Positions 11,593-24,017 of a DNA stretch of 64,000 bases are shown one piece after another. Both the position numbers and the translations under genes were made by a program. The notes under the pieces were generated by a model. It did not search any database, was not told where the DNA came from, and saw only the letters and a list, made by a program, of their open reading frames with translations. How positions within the stretch are numbered: position 1 is the first letter of the stretch; the number at the start of each line of letters is the position of its first letter. The stretch covers positions 1,180,501 through 1,244,500 of the forward strand of contig OX392530.1 of NCBI GenBank assembly GCA_947623455.1, written 5' to 3'. This stretch comes from Mimachlamys varia. Taxonomy: Eukaryota > Mollusca > Bivalvia > Pectinida > Pectinidae.

Positions 11593-11684
11593 GTAAGACC
11601 CCATAGACAGTTCATGACGGCCCGCATCTCCTCTTCCAGCTCGCAATGACGTAACTCACTGACCGGGGCGCAGACGTCCGCCAT
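11593..11684 (-). CDS. Possible first coding exon, unknown protein
   Basis: On the minus strand an ATG at 11,684 sits in a strong start context (GGCCATGGCG). It opens 31 codons beginning MADVCAPVSELRHCELEEEM and closes at a TAG at 11,591-11,589. Just before that stop, the sequence CTTAC/GTAGGT could serve as a splice donor, which would make this a first exon of about 92 bases ending at 11,593. Local GC content is well above the surroundings, and the acidic, helix-like composition looks protein-like. I do not recognise the protein. There is no supporting downstream exon that I can identify, so this could equally be chance. Confidence 0.25.
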
Positions 11685-13443
11685 GGCCAGTGCACCTATC
11701 GCCTTCGACACCAACACTGGACAAGTCTCTGCTTACTCCTATTCTATACCCTGTAATTACCAGACTGTGGCACATTATACGGATGTGCACATTCGTGTTT
11801 TTCCTGTTTTGTGTACGTTTTACCTTATACACGTAATTGTAAACACCTGTGAACATTAAAAGAAGCCACGCTCGTTCTACGTATGATTAAAGATCCTAAA
11901 TCTGGCCATCCATGAATAAAAAAATGATACCCAAAATCTAGAGCCTCTTTCACGATCTATCTATAGGGTATAATCTGTATAACACACGAACGATCATACC
12001 GATCGTTCCGAAGCTTGATCATAGTTAATATGTCACAGAAAAATATAAATATTCATTCAGGAACCTTGACGTTTCTTGTAGAGGGAGAGTTGGCGTATTC
12101 ATTGATTCGCCTGGGGTTTATTTGAACAAGATGGAGGCGTCTCCCTACTTCAACCACCTCGTCAAAAGCGTCTTTCAAAAAAATAAACTTCAAATTTTAA
12201 GGATACTGCTGTACTATGTATATACGAGTGGGCGTTTAAATCGAGCACGCCCTGTACTATTTTCTTTGAGTCTGTATGTGAGGCACTCAGTACCAGTAAG
12301 AGAGATACCAATCTCAGAACAGCACCCCTAAGAATGTTCGCCATTGTCAGACACCCTGTAACCTTGATCCAATTTACACGGTTTTTAAGGACACAATAAT
12401 ATCGGGCAATGTAAATCCATTTAAAATCTAAAGAAAGCGACATATGATTACAAGGTGACAAGCTTACCTCATCAATTACGACCGATCGGTGAGTTTATTT
12501 GTCTGCGTGGGTACACAGGGACTGATGCCGCGATACCAAGTAACTCAATAAGACAATTATTGCGTCAGTGTGTTTTTTATAGTTCTTTCTAGCTTATGTT
12601 TCCCTTCTTAATCAGAGAATCTTGTTACTGCAAGTAAATACTTTTCCAAGTTTAACAAAACAGTGATTCTTTTATTAAATAGCATTCCTATCTCCTCCTC
12701 CCCCAAACTACTGGTGATTGGAAAGGGAGTCGTTATAAGTACGAAGCCCAGTAATATGATATATTTCGGGCCATTGCTAAACGATTTTCGTACATTTAAT
12801 AAAAAGAACTTACAGCAGAAAAAACGAAACAAGAATGTGCTGTTTTTATGAAATACTTTTGTAGATGACATCGTCCTAAATTAAAAGGCCTACTCATCTC
12901 TTTATCTTGTCTGATATAATATAACTATACACGATTGACGTAATGACACTGGAAATAGGAGCTCGTCCTGCGGTCGGTATCATTTACCCAAACCACGCAA
13001 TGACATCGAGGGCACCTTTCCACAGATTCAGTTAGATTTTTGCCAATATATTAAAATAAACTACTTGTTTTCTTTCTTATGTTTTTTGCTAATCAGTAGA
13101 TGTTTTTTTTATCAGCTTAAATGCATTTTTTTCTAATAATATTCCGAATTTCAGGACAGCCTGCTCAAATACCTGTCTGAACGTTAAGATGACACGGACC
13201 AGCTGATGACATGTAAAAGTTGTAAACATTGCATAACAACTTTCACGAGACGTTAACATGTATTTGACATGTGCTTTTCTTCTCCGTAACTCAACCATCT
13301 CTATACATCCATTAGATCTAGATTTTAAGTGTATGTGTCACACTTCTAGAGTACAAGGTTCGTCTCCACGGTTGATACTCCTCACGGGTATGTTAATTAG
13401 GTACTAAAACGCCTGGGCTCATTGCCCTAACTTTTAGAGAGGT
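11685..13443. other. No supported gene
   Basis: An ATG at 12,131 (CAAGATGG context) opens a short stretch beginning MEASPYFNHLVKSVF on the plus strand. It soon becomes low-complexity and I see no clear splice donor. Nothing else stands out. Confidence 0.35.
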
Positions 13444-14024
13444 TTGGTACTTTTCACCAATTAATTACTTAGATGGTACTTTTCACCAATTAATTTCTTA
13501 GTTGGTACTTTTCACAAAGTAAGTACTTAGTTGGTACTTTTCACCAATTTATTACTTAGTTGGTACTTTTCACCAATTTATTACTTAGCTGGTACTTTTC
13601 ACCAATTAATTTCTTAGTTGGTACTTTTCACCAATTAATTTCTTAGTTGGTACTTTTCACAAAGTAAGTACTTAGTTGGTATTTTTCACCAATTTATTAC
13701 TTAGTTGGTACTTTTCACCAATTTATTACTTAGGTTGTACTTTTCACCAATTAATTACTTAGTTGGTACTTTTCATCAATTAATTACTTAGTTGGTATTT
13801 TTCATCAATTAATTACTTAGTTGGTACTTTTCACCAATTAATTACTTAGTTGGTATTTTTCACCAATTAATTACTTAGTTGGTATTTTTCATCAATTAAT
13901 TACTTAGTTGGTACTTTTCACCAATTAATTACTTAGTTGGTACTTTTCATCAATTAATTACTTAGTTGGTATTTTTCATCAATTAATTACTTAGTTGGTA
14001 TTTATCATCAATTAACTACTGAGT
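13444..14024. repeat. 29-bp minisatellite, 20 copies
   Basis: Unit TTGGTACTTTTCACCAATTA + ATTACTTAG, 29 bp. Starts at 13,502 and 13,531 show the period. Variants include CACAAAGTAAGTACTTAG units and, towards the right, TCATCAATT units, so subtypes are clustered rather than random. The array is very AT-rich. Confidence 0.95.
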
Positions 14025-15306
14025 TTGGTCCTGGGCATGTTGTTCTATCACAGACAACAATAAAGAGTTGAAATTACATTTTTATCGCTAAAACTACGAG
14101 TAGTTTTTTCGTCGATTGCTGCCACTATTCTGTGACCTTTGACCCACGTCATTTTTTCCCCTCCCGCTCCGGAAAAAACTTGAATTGCTACCAATCTCAT
14201 GATATCTGAACTATTTGAAAGCCTAAACCTAACAGGAAATGATGTTCCCATGGTATTGTTAATAATTATGATGACTTAAATAATCTATTTGCGATTTGTA
14301 ACAAAGAAATCAGTTTTTCACTCCCACGGCTCATTTAAATATTACGTCTCTGTTGCTGGCTGACCTCTCGTTTTTTGTGCGACCTAATTTTCAAATACAT
14401 ATCCGTCATAATGTTCAATTTGTTTCAATGGAAGGTGGTTATCTAATAACGTTTCTGGAAATGACGGCAGCTCATCTAATCGATTATATACGTATACCAA
14501 GATCACGAAACAAGAAAGTTTATTTTTGTTGTATTCAATAAAAACATAGAACTTTAACTAAGAAGAGCAATTATTACCACAAACATATAACAATATCACA
14601 GAAAATCAGGAGAAAACCAGAATCACGGTGACAGGTCGATAACGAAACTCTCCACTGTGATCGAGTTCGAGATAAGTTGGCGAGCTGTTGATCATCCTAC
14701 AAAAGGGTCCCATAGTGTTGTCTGCGTCCCAGGCGTTCGTGTGTTCCCGCGACTCTCACTGGGAAGTTTTATCTGGAGACATTAATCTGTTTAGACTATG
14801 TCTCGTAACTAATGAGCAAAAAAATCCATTTCTGTTATTAAACATGGCAACACCGCAATACGCTACACTGCAATTGTCGCTGAATAACGTGTAACATGAA
14901 TATACATCCGCCGGACAGATAATCACGTGCAGACTATCTGAGAGTGAGTTGCACGTTCTACCTGTCGTCCGAAAGCTATCACGGGTGAACATATTGATCG
15001 TCAAAATTATCCAACGCCGTCAAATACAATATCCAAAGACGTATACATGGAACTATATAACTCGTATCGATTACCGACCAATCAAAGCGGCGGCTTTCAG
15101 GAAGTGCGGACCATAACAGCTTTACAGCGAGAACAATCGGCAACCATAATGGAGTCTGCAATATTGATGAGACTAAAGCTTCATTGATGTGTGTCTGTTG
15201 TTTACTCACCTGTGACAAGTGAACGAGACACGCGATGATTTCTCATATGAGCATATGTACAGACTATCTAGTATAATCTCAATAGAATATATGTAGAGAA
15301 CAACTG
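14025..15306. other. No supported gene
   Basis: Several open stretches of 60-80 codons overlap on both strands (14,048-15,218). None has a recognisable domain. Confidence 0.4.
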
Positions 15307-15373
15307 TACCCAAATCGAGACAATACCCAAATCGGGACAATACCCAAATCGGGGCAATACCCAAATCGGGACA
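15307..15373. repeat. 17-bp tandem repeat, 4 copies
   Basis: Units TACCCAAATCGGGACAA start at 15,307, 15,324, 15,341 and 15,358, with one or two substitutions in the first and third. Confidence 0.9.
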
Positions 15374-15964
15374 CTTGTAGGAAAACGACACAAGAAACTG
15401 TCATGCAATTGAAAGAAGAACTTTTATGCATACACAATTCATTTGGCCGTACTTTTATGACAATTTAAGTGTACATAAGCTTTATTAATTGGCGACTATC
15501 GTTACAGGGATGATGGATAAGGTGAAGAACAATTACCAAAGCAAAACATCCGGTTTTACATGCCGTGCGACGTTATTTAATTCGATATCATTTTCAAATG
15601 TCTATTTTTTCAAAACTAATGCTAGTTGATGTAGAAATTTAGTCAAATCCCTTTTTGATTCTACAATATTTCAACTTGGTACATTTTCCTGTCGAAATTG
15701 GTCGTTCATCCTCAAATGTTTGCCAAAAAAAAACCCCAAAACGGAATGTCCCTTTCAGGAAAGAGTTATACCGGTTCAAGAGTCTCCGTATCCGTTGGAA
15801 AATCTGTCCTGAATTGGGTACAGCGACTTTTAAAGAACATAGATGACAGAAATTCTATACAGTATGATATATCAGGACAGAAAAATAAGCCCACTGAAAT
15901 ACGTGCATAGAACTTAGGTCCCAGTGGTACCTCCCTGTCGGGGTGGAGGTGGGCGTTCAAGGAC
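15374..15964. other. No feature seen
   Basis: Short overlapping open stretches only; no repeat. Confidence 0.4.
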
Positions 15965-16037
15965 TCATCACCTGTAATTCTGACATGTTCAACGACACAT
16001 CACCTGCAATTCTAACATGTTCAATGACACATCACCT
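15965..16037. repeat. 32-bp tandem repeat, 2.3 copies
   Basis: CATCACCTG(T/C)AATTCT(G/A)ACATGTTCAA(C/T)GACA occurs twice in tandem and is followed by a partial third CATCACCTG. Confidence 0.8.
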
Positions 16038-16476
16038 GGTTTTGTTATATAAGATTTTGGTTTTCAACAATTAACAAGTGTTCTAGTGTTACACCAGAGC
16101 CAAAAGCTTTACGCATTTGTTTAGACAGAGTCTTTACTTGAGAATACCAGGTGAAATTTACGAGGCCTCCTATACAGAAATTCTATTTTCAAATTGTGAA
16201 GATATTCCTCAAAGACTCAATGAACTAGATCATTACATTTCAGTACAACACAATGTACACTCGTTTGTGGGTTATTTACATATATGTATATCGATTTAGC
16301 TTGGCGCATATATGTTCCTGCAAATATTTTCTTAAGGAAATGATCTCATCAACTTATAAAAGACTTGTCGAAGGCTAGACTTCAAATTGTCCTTCTTAGA
16401 CAATGGTAACAATAAAAGGCAACTCTGTTTACAAACGCATACTTCTTCAGTACATAAACTCGTATGACAGGTCTGT
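16038..16476. other. No feature seen
   Basis: AT-rich spacer before the 23-bp array. Confidence 0.4.
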
Positions 16477-18880
16477 TACAACTACATCACCATCTCCCTA
16501 TTACCTACAGCACCATCTACTTACCAACTACAGCACCATTTACCTACCAACTACATCACCATCTACCTATTACCTACAGCACCATCTACTTACCAACTAC
16601 AGCACTATTTACCTACCAACCCAGCACCATCTACCTGCCAACTACAGTACCATCAACCTACCAACTACATCACCATCTACCCACCAACTACAGCACCATC
16701 TACCTACCAACTACAGCACCATCTACCTGCCAACTACAGCACCATTTATCTACCAACTACAGCACCATCTACCTACCAACTACAGCACCATTTATCTACC
16801 AACTACAGCACCATCCACCAACCAACTACAGCACCATCCACCAACCAACTACAGCACCATTAACCTACCAATTACAACACCATCTACCTACCAACTACAG
16901 CACCATCTACCTACCAACTACAGCCCCATCTACCTGCAAACTACAGCACCATTTACCTGCCAACTACATCACCATCTCCCTATTAACTAAAGCACCATTT
17001 ACCTATCAACTACAGCACCATCTACCTGCCAACTACATCACCATCTCCCTATCAACTACAGCACCATCTACCTGCCAACTACATCACCATCTCCCTATTA
17101 ACTACAGCACCATCTACCTGCCAACTACATCACCATCTCCCTATTAACTACAGCACCATCTACCTGCCAACTACAGCACCATTTACCTACAAACTACAGC
17201 ACCATCTACCTACCAACTACAACACCATCTACCTATTAACTACAGCACCATATACCTATCAACTACAGCACCATTTACCTACCAACTACAGTACCATCTA
17301 CCTGCCAACTACAGCACCAACTACCTACCAACGACATCACCATCTACCTACCAACTACAGCACCATCTACCTGACAACTACAGCACCATCTACTTACCAA
17401 CTACAGCACCATCTACCTACCAACTACAGCACTATTTACCTGCCAACTACAGCACCATCTACCTAAAAACTACAGCACCATTTACCTACCAACTACAGTA
17501 CAATCTATCTACCAACCCAGCACCATCTACCTGCAAACTACAGCACCATATACCTACCAAGTACAGCACCATTTACCTACCAACTACAGCACCATCTACC
17601 TACCAACTACAGCACCATCTACCTACCAACTACAGCACCATTTACCTACCAACTACAGCACCATTTATTTGCCAACTACAGCACCATCTACCTACCAACT
17701 ACAGCACCGTTTCCCTGCTAAATACAGCACCATTTACCTGCCAACCCAACACCATCTACCTGCCAACTACAGCACCATTTACCTGCCAACTACAGCACCA
17801 ACTACCTACCAACGACATCACCATTTACCTACCAACTACAGCACCATCTACCTATCAACTACAGCACTATTTACCTATTAACTACAGCACCATCTACCTA
17901 CCAACTACAGCACTATTTACCTATCAACTACAGCACCATCTACTTACCAACTACAGCACCATCTACCTACCAACTACAGCCCCATCTACCTACCAACTAC
18001 AGCACCATCTACCTACCAACTACAGCACTATTTACCTATCAACTACAGCACCATTTACCTACCAACTACAGCACCATTTTCCTACCAACTACAGCACCAT
18101 CTACCTACCAACTACAGCACCATCTACCTACCAACGACATCACCATTTACCTACCAACTACAGCACCATCTACCTATCAACTACAGCACTATTTACCTAT
18201 TAACTACAGCACCATCTACCTACCAACTACAGCACCATCTACCTGCCAACTACAGCCCCATCTACCTACCAACTACAGCCCCATCTACTTACCAAATACC
18301 GTACTATCTACTTACCAACTACAGCCCCATCTACTTACCAAATACAGCACTATCTACCTACCAACTACAGCACCATCTACTTACCAACTACAGCACCATC
18401 TACCTGCCAACTACAGCACCATTTACCTACCAACTACAGCACCATCTACCTACCAACTACAGCACCATCTACCTGCCAACTACAGCACCATCTACCTACC
18501 AACTACAGCACCATCTACCTACCAACTACAGCACCATCTACCTACCAACTACATCACCATACACCTGCCAACTACAGCACCATCTACCTGCCAACTACAG
18601 CACCATCTACCTACCAACTACAGCACCATCTACCTACCAACTACAGCACCATCTACCTACCAACTACAGCACCATCTACCTACCAACTACAGCCCCATCT
18701 ACCTGCCAACTACAGCACCATCTACCTACCAACTACAGCACCATCTACCTGCCAACTACAGCACCATCTACCTACCAACTACAGCACCATCTACCTACCA
18801 ACTACAGCCCCATCTACCTGCCAACTACAGCACCATCTACCTGCCAACTACAGCACCATCTACCTACCAACTACAGCACC
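16477..18880. repeat. 23-bp minisatellite, about 105 copies
   Basis: Unit TACAGCACCATCTACCTACC + AAC, 23 bp. Recurring variants are CTGCCAAC, CTATTAAC, ATTTACC and TACATCACC. The plus strand is strikingly G-poor (about ten C to one G per unit). The unit has no stop codon in any plus frame, so long plus-strand open stretches appear (16,403-16,990 and 16,464-17,147). They encode the same 23-residue repeat (STYQLQHHLPTNYSTIYLPT...) in two different frames and should not be taken as genes. Local higher-order duplication is visible: the ACGACATCACCAT variant recurs at 17,331, 17,812 and 18,134. Confidence 0.95.
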
Positions 18881-18888
18881 CCGTGGGC

Positions 18889-19010
18889 GTCCTACTATTT
18901 GTACCCCGTCCCATCATTTGCCCCCGGTCCTATCATTTGTACCTCGTCCTATTATTTGTAACCCGGTCCTACCATTTGCACCTGGTCCTACCATTTCGTA
19001 CCCGGTCCTA
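18889..19010. repeat. 19-20-bp tandem repeat, about 6 copies
   Basis: Units of the type GTCCTACCATTTGTACCCG recur about six times with substitutions and one-base indels. It starts eight bases after the 23-bp array but has an unrelated unit. Confidence 0.85.
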
Positions 19011-20431
19011 ACATAAGACAACTCCGTCCTGGACCAAATATTCACCAACAGTAGCTACATAATGTGAGGCGATTCAAACGGCCCTAATAGCAACCGCCAT
19101 TATAAAAATGCTATTACTCGCTCTAGTCTGCCAATTATGGACTTCCTGCTAAGACACTTTTCGTTTCGGTTTTCCCATGGGTATAGACCACCTATATTTT
19201 TGAATTTGTGCTAAGCAAACTGTCGACCGTTGGGTGCCCACGACACACCGGAACGGTATATAATTATATAGCACTTATTCGAATTGTCAATAAAGACACA
19301 GAATCTCCGTACAAGTGTCAACAGTTTGGAGAGCAATGCAGACTAGGGTCAGCCCGTTCCCAAGCTTTTCTGTCAACATAATCTCCCGTTCAAATTTAAT
19401 CGAGCAGGGCGATTGAATTGCTCATTAGCGACCTTGGGTTCTGGTAAGATGTTCCGTCAACCACCCGGGGTGGATTTGGCCTAAAGTACACTATTTACTG
19501 GGGCGTACGGGTCTTAGCTTACCACGGCGACAACATAGGCCTCCAGGTAACCGACGTGTGTCGGCATGGCTTATTGTTCCCGACAAAGTTGCTTTTAACA
19601 CCTTCCCGGGTTTACTGTATAAAGGGTAGGTTCATGGTCAGTTCGGACTTAGGTGGACGCTGGGCTTGACAATGGACACCCAGCACGCGGGGGCTTCACC
19701 TGGCGTCCAAAGGAGCCGGGCGAGTCTGAATGGCACAGTGAGTCCATCATAACGACACGGCGATACACAGCTCCGCATTAAATATAGACTAAGGCAATAC
19801 ATGTACAATGAACAGAAAACTGTTGTAATAACGGGGGAGTGATTAGACAGTTCATGGGAAAGTCCTCATGACCTTTGACCCCAGGGGGTTGTTATATTCT
19901 TATATTCTAGTTCAGAGTTTTTGACTATTGTTGTTGGTAAACACTGATGTTGTTTGTATGCTTTCTTTTGGTTTGTTTTCCAACAAATTCCTGGTTATTT
20001 GGCAATATGAGATCGTTATTCAGTGCATTACGATCGTCTATTTCCATTGAAGCAATGCAATGTCCTGCAAATTTCTTTATACCACAGTAAGTGTATATTT
20101 GTAATCATTATGGCACACACTAGAGTGACTAGACCGACATATACAACCTACAGGTTTAGATTGACGGTGCCATTAAGTAGACTATGTGTTCCATTTGCGA
20201 GTCGACCTTACCATTGGGAGGAGAATATGACCTGATTCTAGGAAGGGGTGTGGGACTATTTGTCAAAGGGTGGACGATGGTTTAAGCCCGGAATAAGATT
20301 AGGTATCTAAGTCCGTGGTAAAAGGTACGACAAGCGGGCTAAGCTAGACCATACTTTTGATTACGGCGGTTTGTCATGATCATACCACGCACATAGAGTG
20401 CAAGCAGAGGATACATTTATTATTATAATTC
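19011..20431. other. No supported gene; GC-richer part
   Basis: From about 19,320 to 19,760 the GC content is higher than around it, but every frame is broken by stops. I could not recognise an exon. Confidence 0.4.
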
Positions 20432-20453
20432 ATTTTGATTGACCAATCAAAAT
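20432..20453. repeat. Short palindrome with CCAAT on both strands
   Basis: ATTTTGATTG-AC-CAATCAAAAT has 10-base perfect arms around two bases. The centre reads as a CCAAT box on both strands. It may be chance in AT-rich DNA. Confidence 0.5.
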
Positions 20454-21048
20454 CCATGCTTTATCTAAAATGAATCAGAATATCTATTTTTTTAAGATAA
20501 TTTCCATATCTCCGGTGTAAACACGATTTTCTGTGATAATATGTTCACAAAATAAATGCGTATGACTTGCAATGTGTATTCACCGTGTATTCTTTGCATA
20601 TTTTGATGTAGATAACGAGCTAACCAATGTGCATTAAATTATATATTCTTTAACTTCACTTCCCTAATACTTTACTTCAATTACCCGACACTTTAATACA
20701 AAATCCGATCTCGGCAATGTATCTACAATCCATCGCCACTGTACTGTAGTCACAATATATTGGAAAACTAGTATATCGCAATACACGGGATAATACTATT
20801 GTATCGCAATACAGAAATAGAATATCGCTGTATTGCAACATTTCCCCAATGCTTAAGTTGTTATCTCTGCTAAAGGTGTTTTAAGATATCCCTACACATC
20901 CTAACTGATATGGCGATAACCATAAACAGTGGTATTTCTTAGTGATGGGAATTGATTGGGATTTCATAATTAATGGTTGATCTAATCAGCAGAATAATAC
21001 ATATTTTTAACGTGACAATATATCGGGATATATATGCAATTTATTACA
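20454..21048. other. No gene; scattered ATATCGCAATAC words
   Basis: Between 20,745 and 20,850, words of the type TATCGCAATAC and their complement GTATTGC recur several times, and again at about 21,410-21,450. This suggests a degenerate inverted-repeat element around the foldbacks that follow. Confidence 0.35.
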
Positions 21049-21137
21049 TTTTTACCAGTGAAATATCTAAAATTATTCATTCTATAAAATTGATAATTTT
21101 CACTATTGAGAAATGTGATATTTTTCACTAGTAAAAA
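21049..21137. repeat. Foldback element, GTGAAAA family
   Basis: Arms TTTTTACCAGTGAAATATC and, on the right, the complement of TTTTTACTAGTGAAAAATATC flank a short AT-rich middle. It belongs with the foldbacks at 21,247-21,399, 36,775-36,810 and 37,435-37,585 by its GTGAAAAT-rich ends. Confidence 0.55.
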
Positions 21138-21246
21138 TAAACAATTTTTCTGATTTGACCAATCAGAACGCTGCTTACAAACGACATTTGGGAAAATCAA
21201 AAGCTGCCACTGCAGATTTTGCTATAAGAATGTAATAAAACAAAAT

Positions 21247-21399
21247 ATCTAACAGTATCTTCAGTAATACCAAACATTTTTCACTCGTGTGGCTAATATT
21301 TTGATATTTTTCACCCGTGCTGCTCACCCGTGAAAAATAGCAAAATATTAGCCCCACTCGTGAAATATATTCGGTATTTCTGAAGACACTGTTAGACAT
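21247..21399. mobile_element. Foldback element with ~75-bp arms
   Basis: The left arm (21,247-21,319) and right arm (21,325-21,399) are near-perfect complements around a five-base centre. The arms contain TCTAACAGTATCTTCAGTAA and GGCTAATATTTTG. The centre TTTTTCACCCGTGCTGCTCA recurs, with small changes, at the centre of the foldback at 37,435-37,585, and both are followed by CCTCTATAT. No coding capacity. Confidence 0.8.
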
Positions 21400-21408
21400 C
21401 CTCTATAT

Positions 21409-23934
21409 ATTCGTGTATTGCCATATATCGCAATACGATATAGGCGTAACGTATAGAATGAGTTACAGCGAAATTTTTAACATCTGATTTTTCATTTTAA
21501 ATGAGTAAATGTGGATCTTGGTTTATGTATACCAATGAAATTCGGAGGTAATGAAACAGCTGAATGAATTAACATCTCGCTGTCGCCCCGTGACCATTGG
21601 CTTAGGGACGTAAAGTACGACACAGCTATGCTTTCCGACCACGCTGTTCAACGATACAAAGACATAATAACATTTTACACAAACTGGCTAGACAGTATGT
21701 ATTTTGTGAACTATTAAAAACTTCCCCTTGTCAATATGTCTCCAACATCAAACCCAGGTATTTCATCGATACCAAAGTTCAAGGTCAGTCAACATACACT
21801 GGCTGATTTCAGTTGTACAAACGCCAAGTTGACATTTAAGAGTAAATACATGTATTATCATAAATCGTTTCAAAGATAAATGATAACACAAACTCCTTTG
21901 CGTACATATATTTAAGATCGCACAAATTAACACTTACTTTCTCCTGTGTACACAATTAAAATTTTAATATGACCCAAACTTCCTAGCGTGAAAATTTTCC
22001 AGATTACAAAACTCAAAACGACATGACTTGAAATACATTTCATTTAAACGCAGAATAAAACAAAAAACCCTAACGCGTATTAATTTCACAGGTAAGTATA
22101 TAAGTTTTACAGGTGAATTAATATGCAGTTCACACAGCCACACATGTATAAAGTGACGGAATGTTAACATCTACATGATTAATATCATACAAAAACATAA
22201 ATCTGTCCTGACAGGTGGTAGACTAGACACGGTCACAGGAAAAAACAACCGTGTATTAAGTTTTAAAATGCATTTTCTATTAGTTTTTTTATTTGAATCT
22301 TTTCATAGGACTTGAAATTCCGGGAAATCAACAGCAGCAATGGCAAGCTTCACGAATTAAATATGTATTGCAGCATATCTGGTTAGAATTTTATGACGTT
22401 CAGAATTTTACAGATGAGATTTTTTTGTAACATGGTGTTTATATGCAAACGTGCATATGATACTGGGCAAAACAGCGAGCGGTGCGTATAGCAAAGCACG
22501 AGATGAATAATGTACGACAAATAAAATTGCCTAACGTATACGGCGTTATGTTTTCTGGTTGTTATGACAACAACAAAAAGTACAAGGCCCACACATGATG
22601 GCCATCATACTGTCTATAAACACAAATGCTGACCGCAAACACATGTCGGGACAACTCATTAAGGACCACAGAAGATCTCCAGTCCAAGTCACATGTTCTT
22701 TAAAAGAGACAATGTTCTCCGAGTAAATTAAAAATAAACAACCCGGTCAGTGGAGCAGTGTGAACATGTCGGCGTGCTCACCGACCTACGTGACCTGCAT
22801 GGCAATGGTCAGCCGCGGTCATTACATCAACACTTTGTGCTCCAGAAATAACAAGGAATTAGATCCATAGTGGTAGCTACTCTACGAATGACCAGGCGAT
22901 TTTTATCATCTACACAAATATGTCGATTTAAATCCTGATTTAGTTATTATTCAACATGTTTGTATTAATTCAAAGTTCTAATTTTGTTGATAGGCTCCTT
23001 TCGGAGACCCCCAGCCGACATCCTTTGAATCAACGCAATACAATTGTGGTGGAATCCATGCCCTGCGGGACATCTCCGTCTTCATTCACAAGTGATACCC
23101 GATTATATGATCGCGGTAGTAGTTACTTTCTCTTGGTATAAGATTAGTGTCAGGTGTCTGACCGACTCACGGAAACACGGAATGCTCTCAGTGACACGGC
23201 CCTACTAATCTGTCCGATCGTGTACAATATCCGACAAAGGTCTGGAGAAGCATGTCTTATAATGTTCCAAGTATTTCAAAGAAAATTGCGCAGTAAGGCT
23301 GATTGGGAGATTATCCTGACAGATTTAAATTTCTGATTACATATATTATTAATATACTTACTTAATGTTCAGGCACCAATGAGATCATTGTTATAAATAA
23401 AAGTTACAAAAATGAAATATGGTTAAGACTTTTTCAAAAGAAATATGCAATAAAAATCACGCCACGGTACATTTTACAGTAGTACAGCTGCGAAGAACTG
23501 CAAGAATCATATTCTTGATCTTAACATTGCAAAATATACAAAGCAATTGTTGCGATTAAAGAAATATACATGCAAAGGAATTCGTTTTCTGTTTTATTGA
23601 ATAATCTGCTTTTGAAATGAACACAAAAGTAAGGATTAAGTTTTATGCGCCATAACTGAAAAATGATAAAAACATGTACACATTTTCAGAGAAAACTAGA
23701 TATTTTGTGTACCCTACTGTTCCGTAATATACATAACAGAATGTTTTAAAGTAATCCTTTCAACCACGGAATTCAGCTATCTAAGTCCGTGTTTAAACAG
23801 GATTGTATTTGTATTCGTTTTCTATTTATTTCGCGAAGTAGTGAATTTCGATTAACAGTAGTGTGTTCAAATGATTAATTAAACACTGAGTGCTAAATAT
23901 TAGGAATAATATTCATCAGTTTGGTATGAATGAT
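21409..23934. other. No supported gene
   Basis: A 34-codon plus-strand open stretch at 22,766-22,870 (MSACSPTYVTCMAMVSRGHY...) starts in a fair context and lies in GC-richer sequence. A perfect splice-donor-like CACAG/GTAAGT sits at about 22,087-22,095. Neither has supporting partners. Confidence 0.35.
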
Positions 23935-24017
23935 ATATACTAAGTTTGTTTTGTACACAAACAGAAAACACAAAAAGTTTTCAATTCCTGTTTGTGTACA
24001 AAACAAACTTAGTATAT
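23935..24017. repeat. Perfect 30-bp inverted repeat, 23-nt loop
   Basis: The left arm 23,935-23,964 (begins ATATACTAAGTTTGTTTTGT) and right arm 23,988-24,017 are exact complements over all 30 bases, around a 23-base loop that itself contains GAAAAC...GTTTTC. The full unit is 83 bases. The exact match means the repeat is young or maintained. Confidence 0.9.

Noticed and set aside
16403..17147. Two long open frames as a repeat-rich secreted or adhesive protein gene
   Set aside because: Both arise from a 23-bp unit that lacks plus-strand stops in every frame. They give the same peptide in different frames, no signal peptide precedes the repeat, and indels change the frame freely.
22087..22096. 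Splice donor CACAG/GTAAGT
   Set aside because: Perfect consensus, but the upstream sequence has stops close by in the frames examined and no plausible exon, so chance is likely.
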